Part shown: piece after piece, positions 17,147 to 26,994 of the stretch
Position numbering within the stretch: the first letter of the stretch is position 1
Layout of the letters: each line of letters opens with the position of its first letter
Assembly (NCBI GenBank): GCA_910578795.1
Contig: CAJTSD010000022.1
Span: forward strand, 3,506-56,945
Length of the DNA: 53,440 bases
Direction of reading: 5' to 3'
Source: an uncultured Lachnospiraceae bacterium
GTDB taxonomy: Bacteria > Bacillota > Clostridia > Lachnospirales > Lachnospiraceae
Translations under genes and position numbers: made by a program
The notes under the pieces: generated by a model
The model's input: the letters and a program-made list of their open reading frames with translations, nothing else
The model's database searches: none
What the model was told of the DNA's origin: nothing

Positions 17147-19123
17147 TCAACGTTCCACGCGCAGCGAATAATCGCTGTGGTCAAGGGAAAAATTGGGGTT
17201 ATAGTACGGGTCGCCTTTTTCAAGAAGCGCCTTCCAACGCGCACGAAACAGCGCGGATTCCTCCTCATACCGCTTTGCCTTCGCCTCGTTTTCCACGTCA
17301 ATCCCGCGCGATGCCGACTCAAAATGATAGAGTTCCGCAAACGGCGTAAACACGTTTAAATAACCCTGTTCCCGAAGGCGCAGGCAGAAATCCACGTCGT
17401 TTAACGCGATTTTAAACTGCTCGTCCAGTCCGCCAAGCGCGTTGTAAAGGCTCTTTTTCACCATCAGGCACGCCCCCGTGACCGCCGATACGTTTTGGGC
17501 GTAGCAAAGCTTTCCCATGTATCCCAAATTATCGTAGTTGATTTTATAGTGCGTATGCCCCGCTGTACGGTGCGCCCCCAAGCCTATGACCACGCCTGCG
17601 TGCTGGATTGTCCTGTCGCTATAGTAAAGCTTGGCGCCAACCGCGCCCACGTCGGGACGCTGTGCGTACATCAGCATTGCTTCCAGCCAGTTCATGGTAA
17701 TCACCTGCGTGTCGTTATTTAATAACAGCAGATATTCTCCTGTCGCAAAGCGTGCACCGAAGTTGTTGATACGGGAATAATTAAAATCGCCCTCATAAAT
17801 AACAACAGTTATTTTTTCTTGTTCTTCCAATGTTTTATAATAGTCAAACGTTACCTTGTCCGCGCTGTTGTTCTCAATCACGATAATCTCATAGTTTTCG
17901 TAGGTGCTGCGCGCTTGAATCGAATCAATGCAGCGCCTCAAATCATCGATATGGTCTTTATTGGGAATTAAAATCGAAATCTTGTCCTCGCGCGCAATCT
18001 CGTATTTAATCTCAAAAATCGTGTCAAACGCCCTTGTGCTTTTGATTTCAAAGTTCTGAAAGCCGCAGCTTTGCAGATGCGCCGCCACCGCGCCCTTTGC
18101 CGCCGCAATCGCATAAGGCTTTGCGCTGATGTCGCTTGCGACGCTCGCCTTGTGGGAACGCCAGTAGTATAAAAGCTTTGGCACATGAACTACGTTTTTG
18201 GCATTCGCGGTCAGGCGCAAAATCATATCATGGTCCTGACTGCCGTCAAATCCACTGCGGAACAGCTCCGTGCCCTCCAAAAGCTTGCGCGAAAACACGC
18301 TGAAATGACAGATGTAATTATTTGCCCGAAGGTTATCGGGCGCAAAATCCGGCTTAAAATGCAGGGTAATCATATTATCAATGCTGTCGCCCTTAAAGGT
18401 CGTTTCATCGCAGTAGATGTAGTCCGCGTCCTGCTCGTTGATGACCTTGACATACTCGTACAATACGGAGGGGTGCAGCACGTCGTCATGGTCGAAAAGC
18501 CCGATGTATTCGCCTGTCGCCATTTCATAACACCTGTTTGTATTTCCGGAAATACCCTCGTTTTTTTCCAAACGCTTGTAGCGGATACGGCTGTCCTTTT
18601 GGACATATTCTTTACAACGCTGCTCCACGTCGTCATGGTCGTGGTCGGAGCCGTCCGCAAGACAAAGTTCCCAGTTTTGGTAAGTTTGGGCAAGAACCGA
18701 GTCAATCATTTCGTTTAAAAAGGTCTGCGGTGTGTTGTAAAGCGGCACAAGAATACTGATTTTAACCATACGGTCAAATTTTGTTTCCTGCTGCCGTTTT
18801 GCCTCATCAGCCGAAGGAAAGCTCGCCGTACCGTGAAGCTTTTTTGCCTGCGCCTCAATTTTTTTCTGTTTCAGCTTTCTTGCGATGCCGCGCGGACCGC
18901 CTAAATTACGCAGTCTTCTGTAGTTGCGCAGTCCCCAGTGCATCACTTGGCGCAGCGGCTTTGACGCTTTCCACATCGGATTGTTTTTGATGCGGTCAAG
19001 CTGGAACTGCAGATTGTCCGCCTCGTTCTTAGCGTCGGCAAGCCTGCCTGCCAATGACGCGGCGCGCGCCTTTTCCTGCTCGTATGCCTGTTTATAGTCA
19101 ATGTGTTCATTCCCGTTTTCCAT
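17147..19123 (-). CDS. Tandem two-domain GT2 glycosyltransferase with coiled-coil N-terminus
   Basis: The ATG at 19123 has GGAG at a normal distance; the ATG two codons upstream (19129) is too close to it. The 658-residue product begins with a heptad-rich segment (about 10-45), then a basic linker. The first GT2 domain (about 118-330) has ISILVPLYNTPQTFLNEMI, GLFDHDDVLHPSV and GSQDHDMILRL. The second (about 385-640) has ISILIPNKDHIDDLRRC, VIENNS, LLLNNDTQVI and LNDVDFCLRLREQGY. Both metal motifs are intact, so it may add two sugars in alternation as rhamnan polymerases do. It closes the run of three large GT genes after the methyltransferase. Confidence 0.92.
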   Translation of the reverse strand: MENGNEHIDYKQAYEQEKARAASLAGRLADAKNEADNLQFQLDRIKNNPMWKASKPLRQVMHWGLRNYRRLRNLGGPRGIARKLKQKKIEAQAKKLHGTASFPSADEAKRQQETKFDRMVKISILVPLYNTPQTFLNEMIDSVLAQTYQNWELCLADGSDHDHDDVEQRCKEYVQKDSRIRYKRLEKNEGISGNTNRCYEMATGEYIGLFDHDDVLHPSVLYEYVKVINEQDADYIYCDETTFKGDSIDNMITLHFKPDFAPDNLRANNYICHFSVFSRKLLEGTELFRSGFDGSQDHDMILRLTANAKNVVHVPKLLYYWRSHKASVASDISAKPYAIAAAKGAVAAHLQSCGFQNFEIKSTRAFDTIFEIKYEIAREDKISILIPNKDHIDDLRRCIDSIQARSTYENYEIIVIENNSADKVTFDYYKTLEEQEKITVVIYEGDFNYSRINNFGARFATGEYLLLLNNDTQVITMNWLEAMLMYAQRPDVGAVGAKLYYSDRTIQHAGVVIGLGAHRTAGHTHYKINYDNLGYMGKLCYAQNVSAVTGACLMVKKSLYNALGGLDEQFKIALNDVDFCLRLREQGYLNVFTPFAELYHFESASRGIDVENEAKAKRYEEESALFRARWKALLEKGDPYYNPNFSLDHSDYSLRVER

Positions 19124-19177
19124 TCCCATTCTCCATTTCTGTTCTTCTATCTGCGTTTCCCAAAAATCTGATGCTTT

Positions 19178-21253
19178 CTATATTATTTCAAACGATGCTT
19201 TCAAGTGCACAAACCGTCTTCTGTGCCCGCGCTGCACGACAATTCCGGCGGAATAATGTCCTTTTGGAAGATTCGCTGCGTCAAATTTCAGACAAATGCC
19301 GGAAAGCGCCGTGTTTTTCGTACGGCGGTCCTGTGCAAAAAGCGCCTCCACGTCGCGGCGCAGCTTTGGCTGTAGCTGCACCTCATATTTTTCCCACGCC
19401 GGACCAAAAATCAAAAGCGTTTTCGTAAGCCCTGCATTATCCTTTCCCCGCAGAACATGCCAGCCCGTAACCGTCACGGTGCCGTCCTCCTGCACAATTT
19501 GGTCGATGTGAAACATATGACGTTTCTCTCCTGTCAGCTTCCTGTAGCCGTCCGCAAGTCGAACATTTATTCGCTCCAAATGCTGCCGTATGTCGTACAA
19601 AACAAACCACTTCAAAAGCGTTCTTTTTCCTTCCTCCGCAAGCGGTTTTAAGGACACCGTTTTTTCGCACGCATACAAATAATTCACATGATACGCCGCA
19701 TCTTTTTCCCACTGTACAAGATTTTGACTGTAAAACGGGTCATAACCGCCTGTTTTCGTCATTGCCCATGCGTGCTTTTCGTATAGTTTTTGCTTTTCCC
19801 GCAAAAGCCGCTCTTTTTTTTCGGGCGCGGTATCCGCCCCACGGCTGACTGATTCATGGTGGATTAAAAACGCGCTGTTGACCTGCACATTGTAAAGCCC
19901 CATTCGGTACAGACGAAAGCACAGCTCCACATCATTATACGCCACGGCAAGCTCCTCGTCAAAAAAACCTGCACGCACAAACGTTTCGCGGGAAATCATC
20001 ATGCACGCCGCCGTCACGGCAAGCATATTGTAATCGGCAAGGTTGTGCCCGTGATACAGGATGCCGTCATCGGGCATAGTGCCAAGCTTGTGGGCGGGAC
20101 CGATTCCCATATTTGTGATGCCCGCGTGCTGAATCCGATTGCCGTCAGGGTAGCGGAGCTTGATTCCGACCGCCCCCACATGCGCCATTGCGGCATAGCG
20201 CATCATTTTATGGAGCCACTGTCCGTCCTGCTGCGCCTCGCCGATTTCAATGTCATCGTTTAAAAACAGCAGGAAATCACCGTCTGCCGCCTTTGCACCG
20301 AGATTGCACATTTTAGAAAAATGAAATGCGGCATGCTCATACAAATACTGCGCGCCGTGCTCCTCCAAAAAAGACTTTATGCATGTTTGGTTCTCGTCAT
20401 TGCTCCCGTTATCTACAATAATCAGTTCATAGTCAATGTCTTTTGCACATGACACAAACGTTTCGACACACTGCCTGAGCAGTTTGGGGTTATCCTTTGA
20501 CGGAATAATAACGGATAATTTGCCAAGGCTTGCCCTGTTCCCGCCGATGCGTACGATATGCTTATTATCCAAATGTTCAAACGCATCCGGCGCAAAACCG
20601 TCAAACGTATCCTTCCCAGAAAGCCTGTTATTGGTATAGAGCACCTCGGGAATATGCACAAAAAAGTCCGCTCCGTGCTTACCGCCCCCTCGTTCCAGCG
20701 TCTTATGGGAAAGCGCCCTCACAAGTTCGCAGAGCGAACATTCCATGCCAAATGCATCTGTTATCTCTGCAATCGCCTGCCCGCGCACGGCAAAGATATT
20801 TCCAATGTAAAAAAAGGCTTCCAGCGTGTCCGGCGAAAAATCCGGTTTAAACCACGGTTCTCCCCGGTACAGACCGTTTGCAGGCTCACGGTATGCCGAT
20901 GTTATTTCATTTGCAAACCCTTGTTCTTCTATCCCATATAATTGGGCAAGCGTCCCGTAATAGTCCTCGTCCGCATAAACCAGCATTGCCTGCTCCTGCC
21001 GCGAAAATACCTGTGCAATCCGCGCGCACGCACCCTCCTGCAGCACGCCGTCCTTACCCGCAAACAGGTAATTCCGCTCTTTATCCACGGGGCCGCCCAA
21101 AATATCCTCCACGCTGTCCTCACACGAAAAAAAGGGAAACACGTCAAGCGGTTTCCCCGTATCATTTTTGTCACTGCCTGTTTCAGGCTTATGCTCTCTA
21201 AGCCACTGTAAATACGGCGTGCATTGGGCAAACAGTTCTTTTTTATAGTCCAT
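19178..21253 (-). CDS. Multi-domain GT2 glycosyltransferase with C-terminal beta-rich domain
   Basis: In this 691-residue protein the first 230 residues are a diverged GT-A-like half: VYADEDYYG and a KPDFSPDTL segment are kept, but the N-terminal nucleotide-binding motif is not obvious. A complete GT2 domain follows (about 245-500) with LSVIIPSKDNPKLLRQCVETF, IVDNGSNDE, LLFLNDDIEI and AYNDVELCFRLYRMGLYNV. The C-terminus (about 580-691) is a beta-rich module with a VTGWHVLRGKDNAG segment. It resembles the tail of the next gene, so the two are probably paralogues. Its ATG directly follows the stop codon of the 21254 gene (TAAATG), implying translational coupling. Confidence 0.9.
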   Translation of the reverse strand: MDYKKELFAQCTPYLQWLREHKPETGSDKNDTGKPLDVFPFFSCEDSVEDILGGPVDKERNYLFAGKDGVLQEGACARIAQVFSRQEQAMLVYADEDYYGTLAQLYGIEEQGFANEITSAYREPANGLYRGEPWFKPDFSPDTLEAFFYIGNIFAVRGQAIAEITDAFGMECSLCELVRALSHKTLERGGGKHGADFFVHIPEVLYTNNRLSGKDTFDGFAPDAFEHLDNKHIVRIGGNRASLGKLSVIIPSKDNPKLLRQCVETFVSCAKDIDYELIIVDNGSNDENQTCIKSFLEEHGAQYLYEHAAFHFSKMCNLGAKAADGDFLLFLNDDIEIGEAQQDGQWLHKMMRYAAMAHVGAVGIKLRYPDGNRIQHAGITNMGIGPAHKLGTMPDDGILYHGHNLADYNMLAVTAACMMISRETFVRAGFFDEELAVAYNDVELCFRLYRMGLYNVQVNSAFLIHHESVSRGADTAPEKKERLLREKQKLYEKHAWAMTKTGGYDPFYSQNLVQWEKDAAYHVNYLYACEKTVSLKPLAEEGKRTLLKWFVLYDIRQHLERINVRLADGYRKLTGEKRHMFHIDQIVQEDGTVTVTGWHVLRGKDNAGLTKTLLIFGPAWEKYEVQLQPKLRRDVEALFAQDRRTKNTALSGICLKFDAANLPKGHYSAGIVVQRGHRRRFVHLKASFEII

Positions 21254-23344
21254 TTACTCTCCCTCTTCAATCACCAGCTCCTGCTCCATATCCCGGTATA
21301 ACCGCTGTCTTGAACACCCGTCCTTTGCGGTCATCCAAAGCCGGTAGGTTCCCGCCGGAAGCGTGCCCTCAAAAATCCAACTGCAAAAACCCGTAAGTTC
21401 CACATTAACCTCATCGGGCAAAATTGCCGCCACGTCTTTTCTGTAGCGTTTCTGCACCGGAAGTTCCCAAACGCGTCCCTCACCGTTTACCAACAGCATT
21501 TTAAATTCATAGCGCGCGTTATCCGCTCCAGGCACATATGCCCAGCCTTTGATTAAATAATAGGACTTCTTGCGCTCTCCGTTCTTTGTTACGGCTTTCA
21601 CAAACTGTTCTTTTCCGCAGTCCTCCACCACGACCATAATCGCCTGATTCATTGTACTAAAGTCCGGAAGCTTCTTTCCTTCCTGTAGCTTATCGTCGCA
21701 GTCAGACAGATTAACAAGCTCATAGCCCTCCAGCCAGCGGCATCCATACTCCGGCTCACCGTTATTCATCAGTGTTCCAATAAAGGGATCCTGCCTGTAA
21801 AGCTTTCTGTGACGCTGATATAAGACATTTTTCTCCGCCATCAGACGCTTTAATTTCGTTTCATCCTGCATATCGTCCCCACGGCTGAGCGACTCGTGGT
21901 GATAGAGCACGACGTCGTTTCTCTGTACGTTGTAAAGCCCTTGCTCGCAAAGCCGGAAACACAAATCCACATCATTATACGCCACCGCAAGCCCTTCAAA
22001 AAGCCCCCCAAGCGCCAAATAACAATCCCTGCGCATCATAAGACATGCCGCCGTCACGCCAATCATGTCATAGACAAAACGGTTTCTGCCATAATAGTAC
22101 GAAACACAGTCATCAAACTTCTTTAGCTTATGCCCCGGACCAGAAACCGTGTTGGTAATGCCCACATGCTGAATCAAGGAAGAGTTGGGATACAAAAGCT
22201 TTGCACCCACTGCACCCACGTGTCCGAGCGATGCCTGCCCTGCCATTCTTAAAAGCCAGCTGTCCTCCACTGCCTCCATATCATCATTCAGCAAAAGAAT
22301 AAACTCCCCTTTTGCCTCCTGAACACCGACATTGCACATATGTGAAAAATTAAAATCCATTGGAATATAAAGATAAGTAAACGGACACTCCTGCTTGAAA
22401 TTTTCCAGTCCGATACGTACCCGCGCGGTACTGCCGTTATCCACAACAATTATTTCAAAATTCTGATACGTTGTGTGTGCATAAATCGAACGGATACACT
22501 GCTTTAACACATCCTCATTATCCTTCGACGGTATAATAATGCTGACCAACGGCTCCTTGTCAAATTGATAGACTGGATAGGAAATTCCTGTCTTTTCATC
22601 GACAATCTGATATCCCTTAAAACCGCGCCGCGCCATCGCCGCCTCCCGAATCCCGTCATAGCCGCTGCCAACACCGATAAAATCCACGCAATGCATCAGC
22701 TCCTGCTCAATCTCCGTTCGGCTGCCGCCTTTCCTGTAAGCATGAAACAGAACCTTTTCGATATGTCCCGGGCGCCTTCCAAGCTCCGTCGCCTTTAATA
22801 CAAAATCATAAATATTCTTCTTATAATCATCATTCCCAAGCCATCCAATATCCGTAAAAGCCGCCCTCCGAATGGCAAAGATATTGCCAAAGTAAAAGAA
22901 TGAAAAGAGCGTGTCAGGCGACCACATTGGTTTCGTCCACGGAAAAATACGGTGTGCATCTCCATTATCCGCATCTGCCGCGTTATCGCCGTCACAAAGC
23001 TGCCAGACATCCTCGTCCGCATACACCACATTCACATCCTTATGGGTGTCAAAATAATGCAGAATCCAAGAAACGGCATCTGCCGCAATCCTTCCGTCCG
23101 CGGACACAAACAGCAAAAACTCCTTATCGTAATCTCCCAGTGAAAAATTTCTCCCACATTCCTCCATAAAGACAACATCCATCTGCGGATTCGGCGTTCC
23201 TTTGCCGCTGCCTGCGGCTGCCGCCTCATTTTCCTTAATCCACAGCAAATACGGATCCGTCTGATAACGCAGTGCATCATCATATGCTGCCTTACATTTT
23301 TTATACAGTTTTTCCTGTAAAACACCCTTGATCTTATTAAACAT
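21254..23344 (-). CDS. Multi-domain GT2 glycosyltransferase, paralogue of the downstream GT
   Basis: This 696-residue protein has the same plan as its neighbour at 19178. There is a diverged N-terminal GT-A half with VVYADEDVWQ and KPMWSPDTLFSFFY. A full GT2 domain (about 260-520) follows, with VSIIIPSKDNEDVLKQCI, IVVDNGSTARV, ILLLNDDMEAV and AYNDVDLCFRLCEQGLYNV. A C-terminal beta-rich module (about 580-690) with LIKGWAYVPGADNARYEF closes the protein. The gene ends exactly where the next begins. Comparable multi-domain rhamnosyltransferases occur in rhamnan and S-layer glycan loci, so it is a likely chain-extending enzyme; donor and linkage are unknown. Confidence 0.9.
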   Translation of the reverse strand: MFNKIKGVLQEKLYKKCKAAYDDALRYQTDPYLLWIKENEAAAAGSGKGTPNPQMDVVFMEECGRNFSLGDYDKEFLLFVSADGRIAADAVSWILHYFDTHKDVNVVYADEDVWQLCDGDNAADADNGDAHRIFPWTKPMWSPDTLFSFFYFGNIFAIRRAAFTDIGWLGNDDYKKNIYDFVLKATELGRRPGHIEKVLFHAYRKGGSRTEIEQELMHCVDFIGVGSGYDGIREAAMARRGFKGYQIVDEKTGISYPVYQFDKEPLVSIIIPSKDNEDVLKQCIRSIYAHTTYQNFEIIVVDNGSTARVRIGLENFKQECPFTYLYIPMDFNFSHMCNVGVQEAKGEFILLLNDDMEAVEDSWLLRMAGQASLGHVGAVGAKLLYPNSSLIQHVGITNTVSGPGHKLKKFDDCVSYYYGRNRFVYDMIGVTAACLMMRRDCYLALGGLFEGLAVAYNDVDLCFRLCEQGLYNVQRNDVVLYHHESLSRGDDMQDETKLKRLMAEKNVLYQRHRKLYRQDPFIGTLMNNGEPEYGCRWLEGYELVNLSDCDDKLQEGKKLPDFSTMNQAIMVVVEDCGKEQFVKAVTKNGERKKSYYLIKGWAYVPGADNARYEFKMLLVNGEGRVWELPVQKRYRKDVAAILPDEVNVELTGFCSWIFEGTLPAGTYRLWMTAKDGCSRQRLYRDMEQELVIEEGE

Positions 23345-23407
23345 CGCTTTTTCTCACCCCGTGAGCCCCTCATTTTGTTACCGTCTGCCTCATTTCGCTA
23401 AGCGTAA

Positions 23408-25522
23408 CTATTTTTTCAGCTTTTGTTTGATAAAACATTTTGTTTTATCAAACAAGTTCTGCTCTGATGCCGTTTCCACAAGATTTTTTGCAAGAATTTC
23501 AGGCAGCTCCATAACCTGTGCGTCCACGTGAAGGCGCCCTCCACCCGTTACGTCTATCGCAATATTAGGATCCTCATTGTCAAACACAAGCGCACCGCAC
23601 GAATGCCATACGCCGTTTGTTTCCATGTCCTCACCCACATAAAGCCTGTCATTTACCATAATACTCCGAATACTTACCGTACACATGTACGAACACGGAT
23701 CAATCCGCACCCGAACCGCGTCCTGCGGAATGTCATACGCAATTCGCAAATCCTTCTGTGCAAAAAAACAGTCCCTAAGCTTCACGGAATGTTCCTCGCA
23801 AAACCCGTCGCCATAATCAAAATAAAGCTGCGCCACAAGCCGCTCATCTGCATAATGGCAATGGCTAAGCATTCCGTTCAGCTCATACGCACGGTTGCCA
23901 ATCAGCTCGCGCATTGCGTCCACCGATACACGCTCCCCGCTAATCAAACGCTGAAACTCCTGCTCCTTTTGCACTGCCGCGGTAATCTCTTCCTCAGAAA
24001 ATCCCAAAATATCCTTGAATAAAAGGTCCCTGCACGCCTCCCTGCGCTCCCCGCCAAGCGTATAATTATAAAACGCCCGAAACGCAATATCCCGCGCCGG
24101 AACATATTTTTCAAACGTCCATTCGTAATCAATCACATGCCATTGGTCCCCATCCACAAGGATATTCGGGAAAATAAAATCAATATTGGAAACTGCCCCT
24201 TCCCCGTCGCAGACCTCGCCATAGCGCAGCCATTCCATATATTCCGCGACAAGCGCCTTAAAGCCTTCCACATCGGCACAATCCAAACACTGATCAAGCA
24301 TTGCTTCCAAAGTCACGCCCTTGCAGTATTCAAACACAAGACCGTTTTCGGCATTGCCGTCCTTTTCGCTGCACCTGTTCATCTCTATTTTAGTCCCTTC
24401 ATACCGCTTTGTCAAAAGCGCGTACGCCCGTTTTGTGCTTTGCATATGCTCGTATGCCGCAGCCGTATCGGGAATTTTCTCCACACACACCGTAAGCGGC
24501 GCACCAACTGCCTGACTGGACGCACTGCGCACCATTTTTGTCTGAATTGCCCACTTCGGCGCCCTGTCATTTGAAAATTTCGCGTAAATCACGTCCGGCG
24601 CACCGCCCACAACGAGAAGATAGGAATTGGAAAAAAGCGGAAATTCGTTTTCCGTGATAATCTCGTCAAACACCTGTTTCTCGTCAAACAAAAGCACCCG
24701 CTCGCGGTCAAAATTTCTAAGATTGTTGGAAAGCTCTCCTTTTTTGGGAAGATAGCGGTCAGAATAAACCGTCGTCATAAATTTGTAATCGGGATACGGA
24801 TAATAAAACGAATACTCATGAATGCCCACACACTCCAAAATCCGTTCCAGCCCATGCCTTGTAAAGGTTCTCGCCGAACCGCCCTCATGATACCCCTCAA
24901 GTCCGGAAAAATAGGTCCCCAAGTGGTCCTCACGGCAACCCGCCCAGTACTTTAACCCGAACTTATTTTCGATTGCTATAATTAACCTGCCGTCCAGCCT
25001 GCGATGGCGGTTACAAATCCGCATAAAATCCTCATACGGCGCATCTCCGCCAATGTACGCCTGTCCGTACTCAAACACGCCAATCAGCAGCACATAATCA
25101 AAATCCTCGTCCAAATGCGGCTCAATGTCCTTAAAATTGCCGACCTTAACGATGATATTATCATACTCCTGATTGCGGTACGCATTCACAAGACTGCGCT
25201 TTTTCGACAAATCAATACAGGTCACGCTCCCTGCGCGCCTTGCAAGTGTCCCTGTAATCGCGCCGCAGCCCGAACCGATTTCAAGCACCTTGTCCGTTTT
25301 TTTGAATGGAAGCCAGTCGATAATATTGGCACGAAACGGTGAAAGATGATAAAAAACAGGCCAGCTTTTCTGCTCCGCGATGATTCGTGGAAACGCACAA
25401 GGCGGATTGTTTTGCACAATGTCAAGCAGTACATCTTCAATCGCGCCGTCCGTATAAACGTCCTCGCCGGAATAATCCGACAAATCCAGTACCACATTGC
25501 CCACTTTTTCGCATTTTGTCAT
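23408..25522 (-). CDS. Methyltransferase-kinase fusion, probable glycan chain-capping enzyme
   Basis: This 704-residue protein has a class I methyltransferase domain (about 50-290) with motif I at VLEIGSGCGAITG (79-91), TCIDLSKKRSLVN, and DFDYVLLIGVFEY. A protein-kinase/APH-like region (about 320-560) follows, with a catalytic loop D-x4-N in NIDFIFPNILVDG and the metal-site equivalent HVIDYEWTF, both apparently intact. The C-terminus is a beta-rich module followed by a Lys-rich amphipathic tail. The combination recalls WbdD, which methylates and phosphorylates the end of O-antigen chains; here the exporter genes with a Wzt-type sugar-binding tail lie just upstream. Unlike WbdD, no long coiled coil is visible. 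The capping role is an inference. Confidence 0.85.
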   Translation of the reverse strand: MTKCEKVGNVVLDLSDYSGEDVYTDGAIEDVLLDIVQNNPPCAFPRIIAEQKSWPVFYHLSPFRANIIDWLPFKKTDKVLEIGSGCGAITGTLARRAGSVTCIDLSKKRSLVNAYRNQEYDNIIVKVGNFKDIEPHLDEDFDYVLLIGVFEYGQAYIGGDAPYEDFMRICNRHRRLDGRLIIAIENKFGLKYWAGCREDHLGTYFSGLEGYHEGGSARTFTRHGLERILECVGIHEYSFYYPYPDYKFMTTVYSDRYLPKKGELSNNLRNFDRERVLLFDEKQVFDEIITENEFPLFSNSYLLVVGGAPDVIYAKFSNDRAPKWAIQTKMVRSASSQAVGAPLTVCVEKIPDTAAAYEHMQSTKRAYALLTKRYEGTKIEMNRCSEKDGNAENGLVFEYCKGVTLEAMLDQCLDCADVEGFKALVAEYMEWLRYGEVCDGEGAVSNIDFIFPNILVDGDQWHVIDYEWTFEKYVPARDIAFRAFYNYTLGGERREACRDLLFKDILGFSEEEITAAVQKEQEFQRLISGERVSVDAMRELIGNRAYELNGMLSHCHYADERLVAQLYFDYGDGFCEEHSVKLRDCFFAQKDLRIAYDIPQDAVRVRIDPCSYMCTVSIRSIMVNDRLYVGEDMETNGVWHSCGALVFDNEDPNIAIDVTGGGRLHVDAQVMELPEILAKNLVETASEQNLFDKTKCFIKQKLKK

Positions 25523-25579
25523 AGCAATCCTCCATTCTTACCAATGCCTGCGAATTTGGGCGCAAGCACAATATTTGCA

Positions 25580-25617
25580 AAACGAACAAGTTCGTTTGTG
25601 AAAAATTTATTTTTCAC
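25580..25617. repeat. Two adjacent palindromes before the methyltransferase-kinase gene
   Basis: AAACGAAC-AA-GTTCGTTT (25580-25597) is followed directly by GTGAAAAA-TTTA-TTTTTCAC (25598-25617). They sit in the 153-bp gap between wzt-like and methyltransferase genes, about 60 bases upstream of the latter's start. The second could end transcripts on either strand because of its A/T runs. No protein is coded here. Confidence 0.6.
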
Positions 25618-25675
25618 ACTAACCATGCTCCTTTCCCGCCTGCAAGCCTTGTGACCGCAATGCGCGAATTGCAGT

Positions 25676-26974
25676 TTATTCCAATTTCGCGTCCGTCACT
25701 GTCACCTTTGAGTCCATATCATAATAGCCAACCGTATCCTTATCCGAAATCACCATCACGTCAAGCGCATCGTAGAGCCGGTGATATACCTGAAAATCAT
25801 TTCCGTTATAGCCCGTAACGCCAAATGAAATCAGGTAAGAGCCCCCTTGCAGCGACATCTTCTGCGTAAAGCAGACTTCCTTAACCGCCCCCGCCTTGAC
25901 AGACTCCAAAAACGCCTTCTCAAACATTGTATTCGTACCCGTAATCTCCGTTCCTTTCGCCGTCTTAACCGAAAACGCAAAAATCGGCGCCGGTAAATCC
26001 TTGTGGAAGCGAACCCGCATATGAATACTGAATTGTGCGCCCTTAATCACCGCATTGGTGCGTGTACCGCGGTCATCTAAAATATAAAATTCTTCAATTT
26101 CCGCCTCCTGCGTGCCATATTCGAGCGTGTTCACCGCGTCTTTGGATTTCTTCTTTGACGCAATGTCCTTCTCCACCGCCTCCTGCACATCTGCATCATT
26201 TAACAGACTCTGCTCCGACTTTGACGCAGGCAGCTCATACTGCCCCACAAGGACACGCTTATAATCGTCAATCATTTCCTTCGGCGCGCCCTCGCCAAGC
26301 TTAATGCCCTGATTGAGCAGAATGACCCGGTCACAATATTTTGCGATACTGCTCAAATCATGGCTGACAATGATAATCGTCTTGCCCATTTTCTTAAATT
26401 CTTCAAATTTGTGATAGCACTTCGCCTGAAAGAACACATCCCCCACGGAAAGCGCCTCGTCCACAATCAGAATTTCCGGATCTATGTTGATTGCCACGGA
26501 AAACGCAAGCCGCACAAACATCCCGCTCGAATACGTCTTAACAGGCTGATACACATAATCGCCAATATCTGCAAAATCAAGAATATCCTGCATTCTGGCA
26601 TCAATTTCCTGCTCCGTAAAGCCGTTCATTGTGCCGTTTAAATAGATATTCTCCATGCCCGAATATTCCTGATTAAAGCCTGCACCCAGCTCCAGCAGCG
26701 CCGAAATCCTGCCATCCACCTTCACGGTTCCGCTCGTCGGATTAAGAACGCCTGTTATTATTTTCAGTATCGTTGATTTTCCCGAGCCGTTCGTGCCGAT
26801 AATCCCGACACACTCGCCCTGCTTTACATCGAAGCTCACGTCAGACAGCGCAAAATGCTCCGTATATTTTTTCTTTTTTGTAAGCCCCAAAGCCTCAAAC
26901 ATCCGGTCCTTTGGCTTATCGTAAAGCTTATACACCTTGCAGACCTTACAGGCTGCAATCGCAATTTCTCCCAT
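25676..26974 (-). CDS. Polysaccharide ABC exporter ATPase with Wzt-type C-terminal domain
   Basis: This 432-residue protein is the ATPase of a polysaccharide/teichoic acid exporter. The nucleotide-binding domain (1-245) has Walker A GTNGSGKST (60-68), the signature YSSGMFVRLAFS (about 147-158) and Walker B ILIVDEALSVGD. After a charged linker, residues about 285-432 form a beta-rich domain (EIEEFYILDDRGTRTNAV; FAFSVKTAKGTEITG; LISFGVTGYNGNDFQVYHRL) matching the plan of the Wzt C-terminal domain, which binds the modified end of the glycan to be exported. Simple TagH/RgpD-type ATPases lack that role. The permease gene lies 207 bp upstream, separated by a palindromic element. Confidence 0.93.
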   Translation of the reverse strand: MGEIAIAACKVCKVYKLYDKPKDRMFEALGLTKKKKYTEHFALSDVSFDVKQGECVGIIGTNGSGKSTILKIITGVLNPTSGTVKVDGRISALLELGAGFNQEYSGMENIYLNGTMNGFTEQEIDARMQDILDFADIGDYVYQPVKTYSSGMFVRLAFSVAINIDPEILIVDEALSVGDVFFQAKCYHKFEEFKKMGKTIIIVSHDLSSIAKYCDRVILLNQGIKLGEGAPKEMIDDYKRVLVGQYELPASKSEQSLLNDADVQEAVEKDIASKKKSKDAVNTLEYGTQEAEIEEFYILDDRGTRTNAVIKGAQFSIHMRVRFHKDLPAPIFAFSVKTAKGTEITGTNTMFEKAFLESVKAGAVKEVCFTQKMSLQGGSYLISFGVTGYNGNDFQVYHRLYDALDVMVISDKDTVGYYDMDSKVTVTDAKLE

Positions 26975-26994
26975 TCTTTTATTCTTTCCCTCTA

